A DNA stretch of 64,000 bases from Roseivirga sp. UBA6061. Lineage in GTDB: Bacteria > Bacteroidota > Bacteroidia > Cytophagales > Cyclobacteriaceae. The stretch lies in contig DIYF01000146.1 in assembly GCA_002427745.1 (NCBI GenBank), positions 87,027 to 151,026 on the forward strand, written 5' to 3'. Below, one piece after another: positions 1-8,804 of the stretch. The first letter of the stretch is position 1. Every line of letters starts with the position of its first letter. The notes beneath the pieces were generated by a model that was not told where the DNA came from, ran no database searches, and saw only the letters and a list, made by a program, of their open reading frames with translations. A program made the position numbers and the translations under genes.

Positions 1-11
1 TACTTCAGTTT

Positions 12-830
12 CTACTGCCTGGAAATGAGCCCGCGAATGATCCTGGTCATACCTTTTTCCGCTTTAAAAGCCGCGGCCAGAATCTTGTTGATATCGGCAA
101 CTTCGAGATTATCGGGATCACAGAGATCGGTAATGGCCGAGATGGCAAATACCGGCAAATCCATTTGCCTGGCTACGATTACTTCCGGAACAGTTGACAT
201 GCCCACGGCATCCGCTCCTATGATTCCGAGGAAACGATATTCGGCTCTGGTCTCAAGATTGGGGCCGCTCACTCCTACATAAACTCCTTCGTGACAGGGG
301 ATGCCTTCTTCTTTGGCAATGGCCATGGCCTCATCAATCATCTTTCTTTCATAGGGTTCGCTCATATCGGGGAAACGACCTCCGAATTCATCCAGGTTAG
401 GTCCCACCAACGGGTTTTCCTTGGTCAGGTCGATATGGTCTTCAATGATCATCAGGTCGGCAATTTTGTACTTGAGATTAATACCACCTGCCGCATTGGA
501 GATAAAGAGCTTTTCAATACCCAGTAACCTGAGCACTCTCACAGGAAAGGTGACCTCTTTCATATCATAACCTTCATAATAATGAAAGCGCCCCTGCATG
601 GCCACAACCGGCTGTCCTCCCAGTTTGCCAAAGATGAGCTTACCTTTATGTGATTCCACTGTAGATACAGGGAAATGGGGAATTTGCTCATAGTCGATCT
701 CATGATCGATGCTGATGTCATTAACGAGTGCTCCCAGGCCGGTGCCCAGAATGATTCCAAATCGTGGCGTCATTGAGGCCTGACTTTTGATAAAATCAGT
801 GGCCTCATGGATTTTTTCAGAGTATGTCAT
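12..830 (-). CDS. punA: Purine nucleoside phosphorylase (PNP-I, inosine/guanosine type)
   Basis: Cytosolic enzyme of purine salvage: phosphorolysis of (deoxy)inosine and guanosine to free base and (deoxy)ribose-1-phosphate. Visible family motifs are the phosphate-binding GTGLGAL near the N-terminus, the SNAAGGI segment, and the base-binding MSTVPEVIVARQ segment. I place the start at the ATG of MTYSEK (830), giving 272 residues, the usual length for trimeric PNP-I. The frame is open 14 codons further upstream, but that extension is not typical of the family. The gene is divergent from the FMN reductase. The stop is 11 bases from the window edge, so the downstream neighbour is unknown. Confidence 0.93.
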   Translation of the reverse strand: MTYSEKIHEATDFIKSQASMTPRFGIILGTGLGALVNDISIDHEIDYEQIPHFPVSTVESHKGKLIFGKLGGQPVVAMQGRFHYYEGYDMKEVTFPVRVLRLLGIEKLFISNAAGGINLKYKIADLMIIEDHIDLTKENPLVGPNLDEFGGRFPDMSEPYERKMIDEAMAIAKEEGIPCHEGVYVGVSGPNLETRAEYRFLGIIGADAVGMSTVPEVIVARQMDLPVFAISAITDLCDPDNLEVADINKILAAAFKAEKGMTRIIRGLISRQ

Positions 831-1013
831 AAGCTGTAAAGAGGTCTCAAATATGCAATATTTTTGAGACACCGACAGGAACTAATTGTTCATTATCTCC
901 ATTGTGAAAAACATACATTCATTTAAACTTCCGGTTGACTTGGGTGTTTGTTTAGAAAGATTCATGGCGAGTCTGTTTTTAGACTTAACTTCGCCCCCGA
1001 AATATTAGATCGC

Positions 1014-1538
1014 ATGATTACAATTGTTGTTGGCACAAATCGCAAAAATTCAGTGAGCCGCCAGGTTGCCGAATACTATCAGTCCATTCTCGAAACAAAG
1101 GGTATGGACTCACAGATTGTCGATTTGGTGGATTTGCCGGGAGACTTTACAACGACCGCCCTGTATTCAGAGAATGGCAACAACCCTGTGTTTAACGACA
1201 TGCGAGAAAAGGTTCAGTCATCTGATAAGCTGGTTTTCATAGTACCTGAATACAATGGCTCCTTTCCCGGAGTGCTGAAAGCCTTTATTGACGGTTTGAA
1301 ATATCCTGAGGGCCTTCGGGATAAGAAGAGTGCCTTAATAGGTGTTTCTTCCGGAGTTCAGGGAGGGGTACTGGCCATGGCTCACCTGACAGATATCTTT
1401 AATTACCTGGGCATGCATGTGCTGGCATTAAAGCCTAAACTGGCCGGGATTGAACGTAATTTCTCTGAAGGAAAAGTTACCAACGATCTTTACAATCAGC
1501 TCCTGAATGAGCAGGCTGAAAAGCTCATTGGTTTTTAA
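1014..1538 (+). CDS. NADPH-dependent FMN reductase family flavoprotein
   Basis: A flavodoxin-like oxidoreductase that uses NAD(P)H to reduce FMN or an FMN-bound substrate such as quinones or azo compounds; the physiological substrate cannot be told from sequence. It opens with strand MITIVVGTNRKNSVSR, the phosphate-binding loop that follows beta-1 in this family, and carries VFIVPEYNGSFPGVLKAF, the conserved EYN-S-PG-LK flavin-contact segment. The start at the ATG of MITIVVG gives 174 residues, normal for the family; 22 further codons are open upstream but encode no plausible extension. It converges on the lipoprotein gene with one base between the stops. Confidence 0.88.
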   Translation: MITIVVGTNRKNSVSRQVAEYYQSILETKGMDSQIVDLVDLPGDFTTTALYSENGNNPVFNDMREKVQSSDKLVFIVPEYNGSFPGVLKAFIDGLKYPEGLRDKKSALIGVSSGVQGGVLAMAHLTDIFNYLGMHVLALKPKLAGIERNFSEGKVTNDLYNQLLNEQAEKLIGF

Positions 1539-1539
1539 G

Positions 1540-1959
1540 CTACTTTGAGTAGCGGAATTCCTCCGTACAAACAATCGTTACATTGCTCAGGGTTAATGCA
1601 TTAGCGGTTAGCTGATAATTGAGGATTTCAGAACCGGTAGAATTGTCTGGCAAAAACCTGATCTGTGTTTCACTGACTTGTATCTGCCCTCTCACCGACT
1701 GATCTTGTCCTCTTACCCGTTCTATTCTCTCGTACCTGAGATCATCCGTCATGATAATCCTGACACAGGTCTGATCATCACATGTCTGGCTGATGGAACT
1801 GTTATCGCTTGGATTGGCACAATCACGCAGGGCTATGGTATTGAGCGTCCAGGTACCAAAAAGGTTGGCATCAATTCCATTTCCATCATCCGATCCGCAG
1901 GACAATGCCAGAATTAATACCAACAGACTCGCTGATAAGAGTTTGATTAACTTCTTCAT
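1540..1959 (-). CDS. Lipocalin-like lipoprotein
   Basis: A 139-residue predicted lipoprotein. The signal peptide ends in the lipobox LALSC (Cys21), followed by GSDDGNG; Ser and acidic residues just after the cysteine are a known surface-export signature in Bacteroidota, so outer-leaflet display is possible. The mature part begins with LFGTWTLNTIAL, which resembles the first strand of lipocalin-like (DUF4488/DUF5004-type) domains common in this phylum, and the rest reads as alternating beta strands with cysteines in the segment around residues 45-67. No ligand can be assigned. It is convergent with the FMN reductase gene. Confidence 0.72.
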   Translation of the reverse strand: MKKLIKLLSASLLVLILALSCGSDDGNGIDANLFGTWTLNTIALRDCANPSDNSSISQTCDDQTCVRIIMTDDLRYERIERVRGQDQSVRGQIQVSETQIRFLPDNSTGSEILNYQLTANALTLSNVTIVCTEEFRYSK

Positions 1960-2072
1960 TTTATCCGGTTGTTCTGTTCCGAAGATAAGAAAATCTGCTC
2001 TTCCGCTACTCCCCCCTGTGTGGTCTTCATCTCATATTCGGCTTATGGTTTCTTTTCTTCCAGCTTGTTCAA

Positions 2073-2216
2073 TCACTCAGTCAAGGCTTTAATCAGGGTC
2101 AATGGGTTATCAAATGTGAGATTCAGAATTAAATTATCAGTCAGGCTTGAGCCCTGCACCATGGTATAGTTGAATGCCATCAACGGAAGTGAAACAGAGA
2201 AACAGATCTTTTTCAT
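2073..2216 (-). CDS. Possible 47-residue small protein or gene remnant
   Basis: Starting at the ATG at 2216 the frame encodes MKKICFSVSLPLMAFN, a short signal-like start with two lysines and a weak hydrophobic run, then GSSLTDNLILNLTFDNPLTL, and stops at TGA 2073. The second half recalls the opening strand of LamG-type domains (SL-LTFDN), so this may be the broken 5' end of a longer secreted protein. It lies between the ftsZ terminator and the lipoprotein gene. No ribosome binding site or promoter is evident. Confidence 0.25.
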   Translation of the reverse strand: MKKICFSVSLPLMAFNYTMVQGSSLTDNLILNLTFDNPLTLIKALTE

Positions 2217-2290
2217 GAAAACTCAGATATGGTTGAAAACATGGGGTAATGTATGGTAGTACCCGAATGCTGCCAGTAGTGAACATAAAA

Positions 2291-2324
2291 ACAAAAAAAA
2301 CAGCCCATGGCAGTAGGCTGTTTT
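2291..2324 (-). terminator. Intrinsic terminator behind ftsZ
   Basis: The arms AAAACAGCC (2297-2305) and GGCTGTTTT (2316-2324) are perfect reverse complements around a 10-nt loop. Read leftward, the hairpin is followed by a run of eight T. It lies about 120 bases beyond the ftsZ stop and fits the 3' end of the whole dcw transcript. Confidence 0.8.
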
Positions 2325-2444
2325 GGTTGTAGTTCCCCGGTTCGCTCCTATGCGGATAGAAACAGGTAAGTACATGAAATAAGAAATGGGTGGCAGCCGC
2401 TTGCACGGCCACCGTCTATCTACTGATTAAATATTCACTTTTGA

Positions 2445-4019
2445 TTAGTCGACATTGTCATGGAGGAACTTGTTGTTGCCCATGATTTCATCGTCATCAT
2501 TGAGATTAAAGCGCGACACATTACTTTCTGATGAAGGCAAGGTATCATTCAATCTGACCTGCTTTCGCTGATAAGCCGGAATCTCCAGCTTCTCTTTGAA
2601 GTCGTCATTGGTCATCTGACTGTTGTTAATACCTCTGAGTCTCTCCTCCCTGATTCGAGCCTGCTCCATCAGTCGGTTTCTCTTCAACTCAAGGAAGTTT
2701 TTATTGCGCTCGTCCTCAAACTGGTTCTCAATCGCCTGGTTCCTTCTTTCTATAGCTGGTTCCTGTGGTGCCATCGGTGGAACTTCCGGAGTCGACTCCA
2801 CCTCCTCGATGTTGTAGTTTGCTTCCAGAGAGCTCATGAAAGAATAGCCTTTTTCCTCTTCTTCCTTGGGTTCTTCTTCTACCTCAGGTTTTCTTTCCGG
2901 CTTCTCAAAGCCTGAAGAGAACAAGGTAGACTGAACAGGTTCGGATGGCTGAGCCGGCTTAGGGGTTTCCTGCTGTACAGGCTCAATTTTCTGACTTGTT
3001 TCCAGATCAATTACTGTTCTTTTGCTTCCTATCTTCGCTTCCAGCTCGGGTGCACTAAAGCCTGTGGCAATTACCGTAACACTGATGCTCTGACCATGGT
3101 CACTATCAATGCCGTGACCAAAGATCACCTCGGCTTCATCTCCTGCCTTGTCCTGGATGTATTCAGTAATTTCCATCAGCTCGTCCATCTGAAGCTCTGC
3201 TTCTTCACCTGATACGATCGACAGAAGAATTTTCTGAGCACCATGGATGTCTTTGCTATTGAGCAGCGGAGAAGAAATAGCCATTTCAGCAGCACGCAAG
3301 GCACGTCCTTCACCTTCTGTAGAAGCTGAGCCCATAACGGCAGCACCTGCGTCTTTCATTACCGTCTGCACGTCCATGAAATCGACATTGACATAACCAG
3401 GTACTGTGATGATTTCTGCAATTCCCTTGGCAGCCGTGGTCAATACATTATCCGCTTCTGCGAAGGCTTTGGAAATCGCCAGGTTACCGTGAATCTCTCT
3501 GAGTTTATCGTTGAGAATTACCAGAACGGTATCACAGCTTTCCTTTAATTCTTCTATACCATGATTGGCAGCAGCCGTTTTCTTTCTGCCCTCAAAAGAG
3601 AAAGGTGCTGTAACGATACCTACTGTGAGGATATCCATTTCTCTGGCCACTTTGGCAATGACGGGGGCCGCACCTGTACCGGTACCTCCGCCCATACCTG
3701 CCGTGATGAACACCATCTTGGTATCATCATTCAGCAGTTCACGAATGTCTTCTTTACTTTCTAAAGCAGCTCCTTTTCCTTTTTCAGGATTGGCTCCGGC
3801 CCCCAGGCCTTCTGTCAACGCACTACCGATCTGAAGTCGGTTAGGTACGGGACTGCTTTTCAGTGCCTGTGCATCGGTGTTGCACACCACGAATTCCACA
3901 TCTTTAATCCCCTGATTATACATGTGGTTTACTGCGTTACTTCCTCCACCACCGACACCGATCACCTTGATGATCGACTTGTGTCTTTGTGGGATTTCGA
4001 ACATATAATTATCTGCCAT
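2445..4019 (-). CDS. ftsZ: Cell division GTPase FtsZ
   Basis: The tubulin-like GTPase that polymerises into the Z ring at midcell. The N-terminal GVGGGGSNAVNHM nucleotide-binding region and the tubulin signature GGGTGTG (about residues 110-116) are intact, and the GTPase and T7-loop domain runs to about residue 320. A long acidic, proline-rich linker follows (about 345-470). The conserved C-terminal peptide that docks FtsA is recognisable as LEIPAYQRKQV near residue 480, but it is not terminal: about 35 residues follow, ending in NKFLHDNVD. The total of 524 residues is long compared with 380-400 in model bacteria but ordinary for this phylum. It is the last gene of the dcw operon, 135 bases after ftsA. 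Confidence 0.98.
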   Translation of the reverse strand: MADNYMFEIPQRHKSIIKVIGVGGGGSNAVNHMYNQGIKDVEFVVCNTDAQALKSSPVPNRLQIGSALTEGLGAGANPEKGKGAALESKEDIRELLNDDTKMVFITAGMGGGTGTGAAPVIAKVAREMDILTVGIVTAPFSFEGRKKTAAANHGIEELKESCDTVLVILNDKLREIHGNLAISKAFAEADNVLTTAAKGIAEIITVPGYVNVDFMDVQTVMKDAGAAVMGSASTEGEGRALRAAEMAISSPLLNSKDIHGAQKILLSIVSGEEAELQMDELMEITEYIQDKAGDEAEVIFGHGIDSDHGQSISVTVIATGFSAPELEAKIGSKRTVIDLETSQKIEPVQQETPKPAQPSEPVQSTLFSSGFEKPERKPEVEEEPKEEEEKGYSFMSSLEANYNIEEVESTPEVPPMAPQEPAIERRNQAIENQFEDERNKNFLELKRNRLMEQARIREERLRGINNSQMTNDDFKEKLEIPAYQRKQVRLNDTLPSSESNVSRFNLNDDDEIMGNNKFLHDNVD

Positions 4020-4056
4020 GATTGTTTATTTAGTCGGAAGCCGGGAGTTTCAAGTT

Positions 4057-4106
4057 TCCTGCTTCCAGTTCGTTATTTCTCGTTCTTGTTTTACCAGAAG
4101 CAGGAA
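4057..4106. repeat. Inverted repeat in the ftsA-ftsZ gap
   Basis: The arms TTCCTGCTTC (4057-4066) and GAAGCAGGAA (4097-4106) are perfect 10-bp reverse complements with a 30-nt spacer. This is the largest internal gap of the operon (135 bp). The structure lacks a T-run on the leftward strand, so it looks more like an RNA processing, attenuation or repeat element than a terminator. Confidence 0.55.
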
Positions 4107-4130
4107 GTAAGAGGTATGAAGTGTGAAAGA
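4103..4130 (+). repeat. Degenerate 7-nt tandem repeat
   Basis: From 4103 the plus strand reads GGAAGTA, AGAGGTA, TGAAGTG, TGAAAGA: four purine-rich heptamers related to a GAAGTNN core. Similar short tandem arrays lie between genes in many Bacteroidota genomes (from memory, not checked). It overlaps one arm of the inverted repeat. Confidence 0.4.
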
Positions 4131-4154
4131 TTCTTACCTGTTACTTCCGTCTTC

Positions 4155-5468
4155 TTAATACTCATTCTTATCGTTAAAATCGTCCATCAGAAGGCCTTTG
4201 GTCTTATCGATCAAACCTTTGAAGAACTCTGATCCCTTGCGCGAAGACTTTACTTCTTTCCTCATGCCCGTACCGGTTTGTTGTTTTTCCATGTACTGGT
4301 TTTCGCGCTCGTCAATTGCTCTGAAGCCAGACAGTACCAACCCAAGGGTAGTAGCATACATCGGGCTCTTTACCTCTTCTACTTTTGACTTACCCAGATG
4401 CTCATTAGGGTAGCCGATTCTGGCATCCATGCCGGTCATATATTCGAAGAGTTGTTTTACATAGGCCAGCTGAGAACCACCCCCGGTGATTACCAGGCCT
4501 CCGGCCAGTTTACTGGCGTATCCTGAGGTAATGATTTCCGCATGTACCATCTCGATTACCTCTTCCATCCGCGCCTCAATGATATGTGCCAGGTTACGGA
4601 TAGAAATCTCTTTAGGAGGTCTGTTTCTCAAACCAGGTATCGAAACGATTTCGTTTGGATTAGCCTCCTCTGCAATGGCTTTACCAAATTTGGTTTTTAA
4701 CAGCTCCGCCTGGTTCTGCATTACCTTACAACCTTCCTTGATATCAGTGGTCAGGATATTACCACCAAAAGGAATAACTGCGGTATGACGAATGATGCTG
4801 TCATGGAAAATGGCCACATCGGTAGTACCACCCCCGATATCCACCAGGCAAACACCTGCTTCTTTCTCCTCATCGCTCAATACTGACATGCTGGAGGCCA
4901 AAGGCTCCAGAATAAGGTTTTCAATCTGCAGGCCGGCTCGCTTCACACATTTATTGATGTTGCGAATGGCATTGGTTTGTGCCGTGATTACGTGGAAGTC
5001 GGCTTCGAGCTTCACACCTGACATACCCACTGGGTCTTTGATACCATCTTCGTAGTCCACAATATAATCCTGTGGCATTACGTGAATAATCTCGCAACCA
5101 GGAGGCATAACAATCTTATGAATGTCATTTGACAATCTGCTGATATCCTCTACCGTGATCTCATCCTCCAGTGTATCGCGTGTAATACTCCCGTGATGGA
5201 TCGAGCTCTTAATATGCTGTCCGGCAATACCTACATTGACTACTCCGATATCGATACCCGACTGCTCACTTGCTTCGGCAATGGCCTTCTCAATAGCCAT
5301 CACGGTCTTGTCAATATTGGTAACAATTCCGCGTATCACTCCATCAGAAACGGCTTTCCCCATTCCTAATACCTCGAGTTTTCCAAACTCATTTTTGGTC
5401 CCCACAATGGCGCAAATCTTTGTGGTTCCAATGTCTAATCCGACTACTATTTTATCCTGTTGTTGCAT
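4155..5468 (-). CDS. ftsA: Cell division protein FtsA
   Basis: An actin-fold ATPase that tethers FtsZ filaments to the inner membrane and recruits the late divisome. VGLDIGTTKICAIVG (residues 9-23) is the phosphate-1 motif, VCLVDIGGGTTDVAIF is phosphate-2, and GGLVITGGGSQLAYV is the adenosine motif. The SHS2/1C insertion lies between phosphate-1 and phosphate-2. The C-terminal tail after about residue 395 has a short, probably amphipathic stretch (FFKGLIDKTKGLLMDDF) that fits the membrane-targeting helix. At 437 residues the length is normal. It sits 84 bases after ftsQ and 135 bases before ftsZ. Confidence 0.97.
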   Translation of the reverse strand: MQQQDKIVVGLDIGTTKICAIVGTKNEFGKLEVLGMGKAVSDGVIRGIVTNIDKTVMAIEKAIAEASEQSGIDIGVVNVGIAGQHIKSSIHHGSITRDTLEDEITVEDISRLSNDIHKIVMPPGCEIIHVMPQDYIVDYEDGIKDPVGMSGVKLEADFHVITAQTNAIRNINKCVKRAGLQIENLILEPLASSMSVLSDEEKEAGVCLVDIGGGTTDVAIFHDSIIRHTAVIPFGGNILTTDIKEGCKVMQNQAELLKTKFGKAIAEEANPNEIVSIPGLRNRPPKEISIRNLAHIIEARMEEVIEMVHAEIITSGYASKLAGGLVITGGGSQLAYVKQLFEYMTGMDARIGYPNEHLGKSKVEEVKSPMYATTLGLVLSGFRAIDERENQYMEKQQTGTGMRKEVKSSRKGSEFFKGLIDKTKGLLMDDFNDKNEY

Positions 5469-5552
5469 GGCACTTAACGTATTTTTTATTTCCAGGCAGT
5501 GACTGCATCCGGTGCCCCTCCAGGGACAAAGCCGGTATCGTCCACGCTGTTT

Positions 5553-6320
5553 TTATTCACATATAATTTGATCTCCATAAGCCACATTCACCCTTTTATA
5601 GGCGTTCCAACCCTTGGTTGGCATGATTTGCTTGAAGAATATTTTCAGTTTTTTAAATTTCTTATCAATGTTCTCGGCCTGGCCGAATTCGAGTTTCTGC
5701 CGACCGACCTGCGGATGCATCACGATATCTCCTCTGCGGTCCACATTGATTTCTCCGATCTGCATAGACCAGAACCTGTCATTGTTGATATAATCAATCA
5801 GCTCTAAAAGCTGCTCAGCATAGGGATCTTCTTCTACTGAAGCCATAGTTGTAAGCTTATTCAGATAGCTACCTGTGAGCACGACCACCCTGGAAGTATA
5901 CTTGGACGACACCGGAAGGATTTTACCATTCTCACTGATGTAGGCATGACTTCCATTTCTTGCAATCAAGCGGGCTACCGGCTTACTCTGATAAGCCCTC
6001 ACTACCAGATGTCCCTTGAGGTCTCTGAAAACTTCTGCATCACTTACAAAGCTGTGCGATTCAATGCGGTCCTCAATCTTCTTAAGGTCCACTCTGCCAA
6101 AGCGATCACCCAGAATGGAATCCCGCTCATCGGCCATTACCAGGGCCAGTACATCTTCTTCATCAATAAAGAAGTTGGCCGATCTGTTTTCAATCTCCAC
6201 CGCGATATCATCCATGTGGTAACCCACATCGCGTTTTACCACAAAGCCAATAGACATAAACAGCATCAGTACTACTGCTGTGAGTGTAAATACTTTATAT
6301 GTCTTGCTTTTGAGTGTCAT
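5553..6320 (-). CDS. ftsQ: Cell division protein FtsQ/DivIB
   Basis: Bitopic inner membrane protein of the divisome, periplasmic partner of FtsB/FtsL in other bacteria. It has a short basic N-terminus (KSKTYK), one transmembrane segment at about residues 10-27, then a POTRA-like domain (FIDEEDVLALV through VVRAYQSKPVARLIARNG) and the FtsQ beta domain. Family similarity is low across phyla, so the call leans on topology and on the position between murC and ftsA. Its ATG overlaps the murC stop by four bases, suggesting translational coupling. Confidence 0.88.
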   Translation of the reverse strand: MTLKSKTYKVFTLTAVVLMLFMSIGFVVKRDVGYHMDDIAVEIENRSANFFIDEEDVLALVMADERDSILGDRFGRVDLKKIEDRIESHSFVSDAEVFRDLKGHLVVRAYQSKPVARLIARNGSHAYISENGKILPVSSKYTSRVVVLTGSYLNKLTTMASVEEDPYAEQLLELIDYINNDRFWSMQIGEINVDRRGDIVMHPQVGRQKLEFGQAENIDKKFKKLKIFFKQIMPTKGWNAYKRVNVAYGDQIICE

Positions 6321-7693
6321 GACAATGCTTCTTTTATAGGTTGTACCAGCTGATCTATGTCACCTGCGCCAATGGTAAGCACTACTTCGGGTGCCCACTC
6401 TTTTATCTGCCTGACCAGGTCTTCTTTGCGGCAGACCACTTTTCTATCCAGTTCTACTTTCTCCAGAATCATTTCAGAATTGACTCCTTCAATAGGCAGC
6501 TCTCTGGCCGGATAGATATCGAGCATAATCAGTTCATCGGCCAGCCCCAGGCTCTTTGAGAAGCCTTCTGCAAAATCTCTTGTTCTGGTAAAAAGGTGCG
6601 GCTGAAATACGGCCGTGATCTTCTTTGTAGGATATACATCTCTCACAGAAGTAAGCAATGCTTCAATTTCTACCGGATGATGCGCATAGTCATCTATGTA
6701 GACAATTCCTGCTTCCTTAATGATGTATTCAAACCTTCTTTTTACTCCAGCATAAGAGCTTACACCATCCCTTATCGCTGCGTCATCGGCACCCAGGGTG
6801 CGCGTTACCGAAATAGCTGCCAGCACGTTTTCTACGTTATGATAACCCGGTACATTCAGGGTCATCTTTTCAATAATTGTTTCTTCGTCTTTATAGTCGA
6901 ACACAAAGGCAGCATCCTCAATACGCAGGTTCTCAGCCGTAATGGCAGAGTTACTCAAAGCGTAGCCTTTATGGCTGAAGGTAGCGTCCGCGGCCACAAT
7001 CTGGCTACCGACTCCTTCTTTGGCAAAGAGTTTTCCTTCTCCGTCTATTTGTTTCACAAACAGGCTGAAAGATTCCTTGAGCGATTCTTTATCTCCATAT
7101 ATATCGAGATGATCTGCATCAATAGCTGTCACTACTGCCGTTTCAGGATACAGCGTCAGGAAAGACCTGTCGAATTCGTCTGCCTCGATAACCGCCACTG
7201 CCTCAGGCGAATCATTCAATACCATATTGGTATTGTAGTTTGTAGCGATGCCCCCCAGGAAACCGGTACAATCAACACCTGCCGTTTTCAGCAAATGCAC
7301 AATCATAGAGCTTGTGGTGGTTTTACCATGGGTACCTGCCACTGCGATGCTGCGCATGTTTTTGGTGATCACCCCTAAAACCTGAGAGCGCTTCATGATT
7401 TCGTAGCCCTGCTCCTGAAGCCAGTTCCACTGCCTGTGCTCCTTTGGAATGGCGGGAGTGTAGACTATCAGCACTCCCTCTCGGGACAATCTGATACCGG
7501 GACTGATTGCCTCTACCTCGTCTTCAAAATGCACCGGAATGCCCTCTGATACGAGTGCTGAAGTAAGAGGAGTGCTGGTCTTGTCATAACCAGACACCGC
7601 TTTGCCATTGTGCTTAAACCAGCGGGCTAAAGCACTCATGCCAATTCCTCCGATACCGAGAAAATAAACGCTATGTATATCTTCCAGCTTCAT
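6317..7693 (-). CDS. murC: UDP-N-acetylmuramate--L-alanine ligase MurC
   Basis: Adds L-Ala to UDP-MurNAc with ATP, the first peptide step of the peptidoglycan precursor pathway, in the cytosol. The N-terminal Rossmann loop FLGIGGIGMSALA (residues 11-23), ATP-binding GTHGKTT (120-126), the central EADEFDRSF segment and the DDYAHHPVEI motif of the C-terminal domain are all present. The 458-residue length is normal. It overlaps murG and ftsQ by four bases each. Confidence 0.97.
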   Translation of the reverse strand: MKLEDIHSVYFLGIGGIGMSALARWFKHNGKAVSGYDKTSTPLTSALVSEGIPVHFEDEVEAISPGIRLSREGVLIVYTPAIPKEHRQWNWLQEQGYEIMKRSQVLGVITKNMRSIAVAGTHGKTTTSSMIVHLLKTAGVDCTGFLGGIATNYNTNMVLNDSPEAVAVIEADEFDRSFLTLYPETAVVTAIDADHLDIYGDKESLKESFSLFVKQIDGEGKLFAKEGVGSQIVAADATFSHKGYALSNSAITAENLRIEDAAFVFDYKDEETIIEKMTLNVPGYHNVENVLAAISVTRTLGADDAAIRDGVSSYAGVKRRFEYIIKEAGIVYIDDYAHHPVEIEALLTSVRDVYPTKKITAVFQPHLFTRTRDFAEGFSKSLGLADELIMLDIYPARELPIEGVNSEMILEKVELDRKVVCRKEDLVRQIKEWAPEVVLTIGAGDIDQLVQPIKEALS

Positions 7694-8802
7694 GCAATCA
7701 GTTTGACTATTTCGTCTACTATTTCATTCGCAGCATCGGGTTTAGCCAACGCTTTGATCTTTTTACTTAATTCACTCTTCTGAGCTTCATCATTGAGGAG
7801 CCTGATGGCTTCATCAATGAGTCTTTCTCTGGCTTCTGTATCCTTCACCAGGATGGCGGCATCGTTTTCTACCATCGCCTTTGCATTTTTGGTCTGATGA
7901 TCTTCTGCCACATTGGGTGAAGGCACAAAAATGGTAGGCTTACCGGCTATACTCAGCTCTGATACCGACAGTGCTCCGGCACGGGAGATCACCACATCAG
8001 CGGCAGCGTATGCCATATCCATCTCTTTCAGGAATTCAAAAAGCAGCACCTTATCTGCTCCTTCAAAGCCTTTCAGCTTCTCCTGCATTTCGGCATGATA
8101 AAATCTGCCACACTGCCAGATCACCTGAACTCCTGCATCAATAAGCTTCTGCAGATTGAGCGTCATACTGTCATTCAGTGTCCTGGCTCCCAGGCTTCCT
8201 CCCAGAATCATGAGAGTTGGCTTTCCGGCTTCAAAACCGAAATGCTTCAATGCTTCCGCTTTTTTACCCTCCAGTTCTACAATGTCTTTTCTCACCGGAT
8301 TGCCGGTAAGTGCTATTTTTTGTGCCGGAAAAAACTTATCCATGTTGGGATAGGCCACACAGATTTTCTGAACTTTCTCGGCCAGCAGTTTATTGGTCAG
8401 TCCCGCATAGGAGTTTTGCTCCTGAATGACCGCAGGTACTTTTTTCTTCGTGGCCATTTTAAGCAAGGGACCTGACGCGTACCCTCCTACTCCTACTACC
8501 ACATCGGGTCTGAAGTCTTTGACGATCTTTTTGCTCTTGCTCAGACTGGAAAGCACCTTGAATGGAAAAGACAGGTTGTCCAGGGTGAGCTTGCGCTGCA
8601 AACCGCTGATCCAGAGGCCAATGATCTTATAGCCGGCTTCAGGTACCTTTTGCATTTCCATTTTGCCTTTTGCGCCTACAAAAAGTACTTCTGCACTTTC
8701 GTAGCGATCACGAAAGGCATTGGCAATGGCAATGGCCGGATAGATATGACCTCCGGTGCCTCCTCCGCTGATAATGATGCGATATGGTTCTTTTCTGCTT
8801 AT
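7690..8802 (-). CDS. murG: Undecaprenyl-PP-MurNAc-pentapeptide GlcNAc transferase MurG (non-canonical start)
   Basis: Converts lipid I to lipid II at the inner face of the membrane. The first in-frame ATG is at 8661, but starting there removes the essential glycine-rich loop. The frame is open further upstream and encodes SRKEPYRIIISGGGTGGH and YPAIAIANAFRDRYES, the MurG N-terminus. Between the in-frame TAA (8815-8817) and this loop there is no ATG, GTG, TTG or CTG. The best-placed codon is ATA at 8802, two bases after the ftsW stop, giving a 370-residue protein of normal length and N-terminus. ATC or ATT at 8772-8778, or a base error turning ATG into ATA, are alternatives. C-terminal motifs (ISRAGALSVSEL, GKPTIFVPSPNVAEDHQ) are intact. 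Confidence 0.9.
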   Translation of the reverse strand: MSRKEPYRIIISGGGTGGHIYPAIAIANAFRDRYESAEVLFVGAKGKMEMQKVPEAGYKIIGLWISGLQRKLTLDNLSFPFKVLSSLSKSKKIVKDFRPDVVVGVGGYASGPLLKMATKKKVPAVIQEQNSYAGLTNKLLAEKVQKICVAYPNMDKFFPAQKIALTGNPVRKDIVELEGKKAEALKHFGFEAGKPTLMILGGSLGARTLNDSMTLNLQKLIDAGVQVIWQCGRFYHAEMQEKLKGFEGADKVLLFEFLKEMDMAYAAADVVISRAGALSVSELSIAGKPTIFVPSPNVAEDHQTKNAKAMVENDAAILVKDTEARERLIDEAIRLLNDEAQKSELSKKIKALAKPDAANEIVDEIVKLIA

Positions 8803-8804
8803 GA

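Larger units (their letters stand above)
1960..2444. other. 485-bp intergenic region downstream of ftsZ
   Basis: It holds the intrinsic terminator behind ftsZ and a possible 47-codon leftward frame, listed separately. A 91-codon leftward frame at 2137-2412 crosses the terminator hairpin and has no recognisable features, so I do not call it. No RNA gene or repeat was recognised in the rest. Confidence 0.5.

Noticed and set aside
948..1013. Longer N-terminus for the FMN reductase
   Set aside because: The 22 extra residues are not family-like; the beta-1 strand and phosphate loop begin at the ATG at 1014.
2137..2412. 91-codon minus-strand frame behind ftsZ
   Set aside because: It crosses the terminator hairpin and shows no signal peptide or domain.
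6596..7378. 260-codon plus-strand open frame
   Set aside because: It lies wholly antisense inside murC and its translation is rich in Cys, His and Arg with no domain; a shadow of the real gene's codon use.
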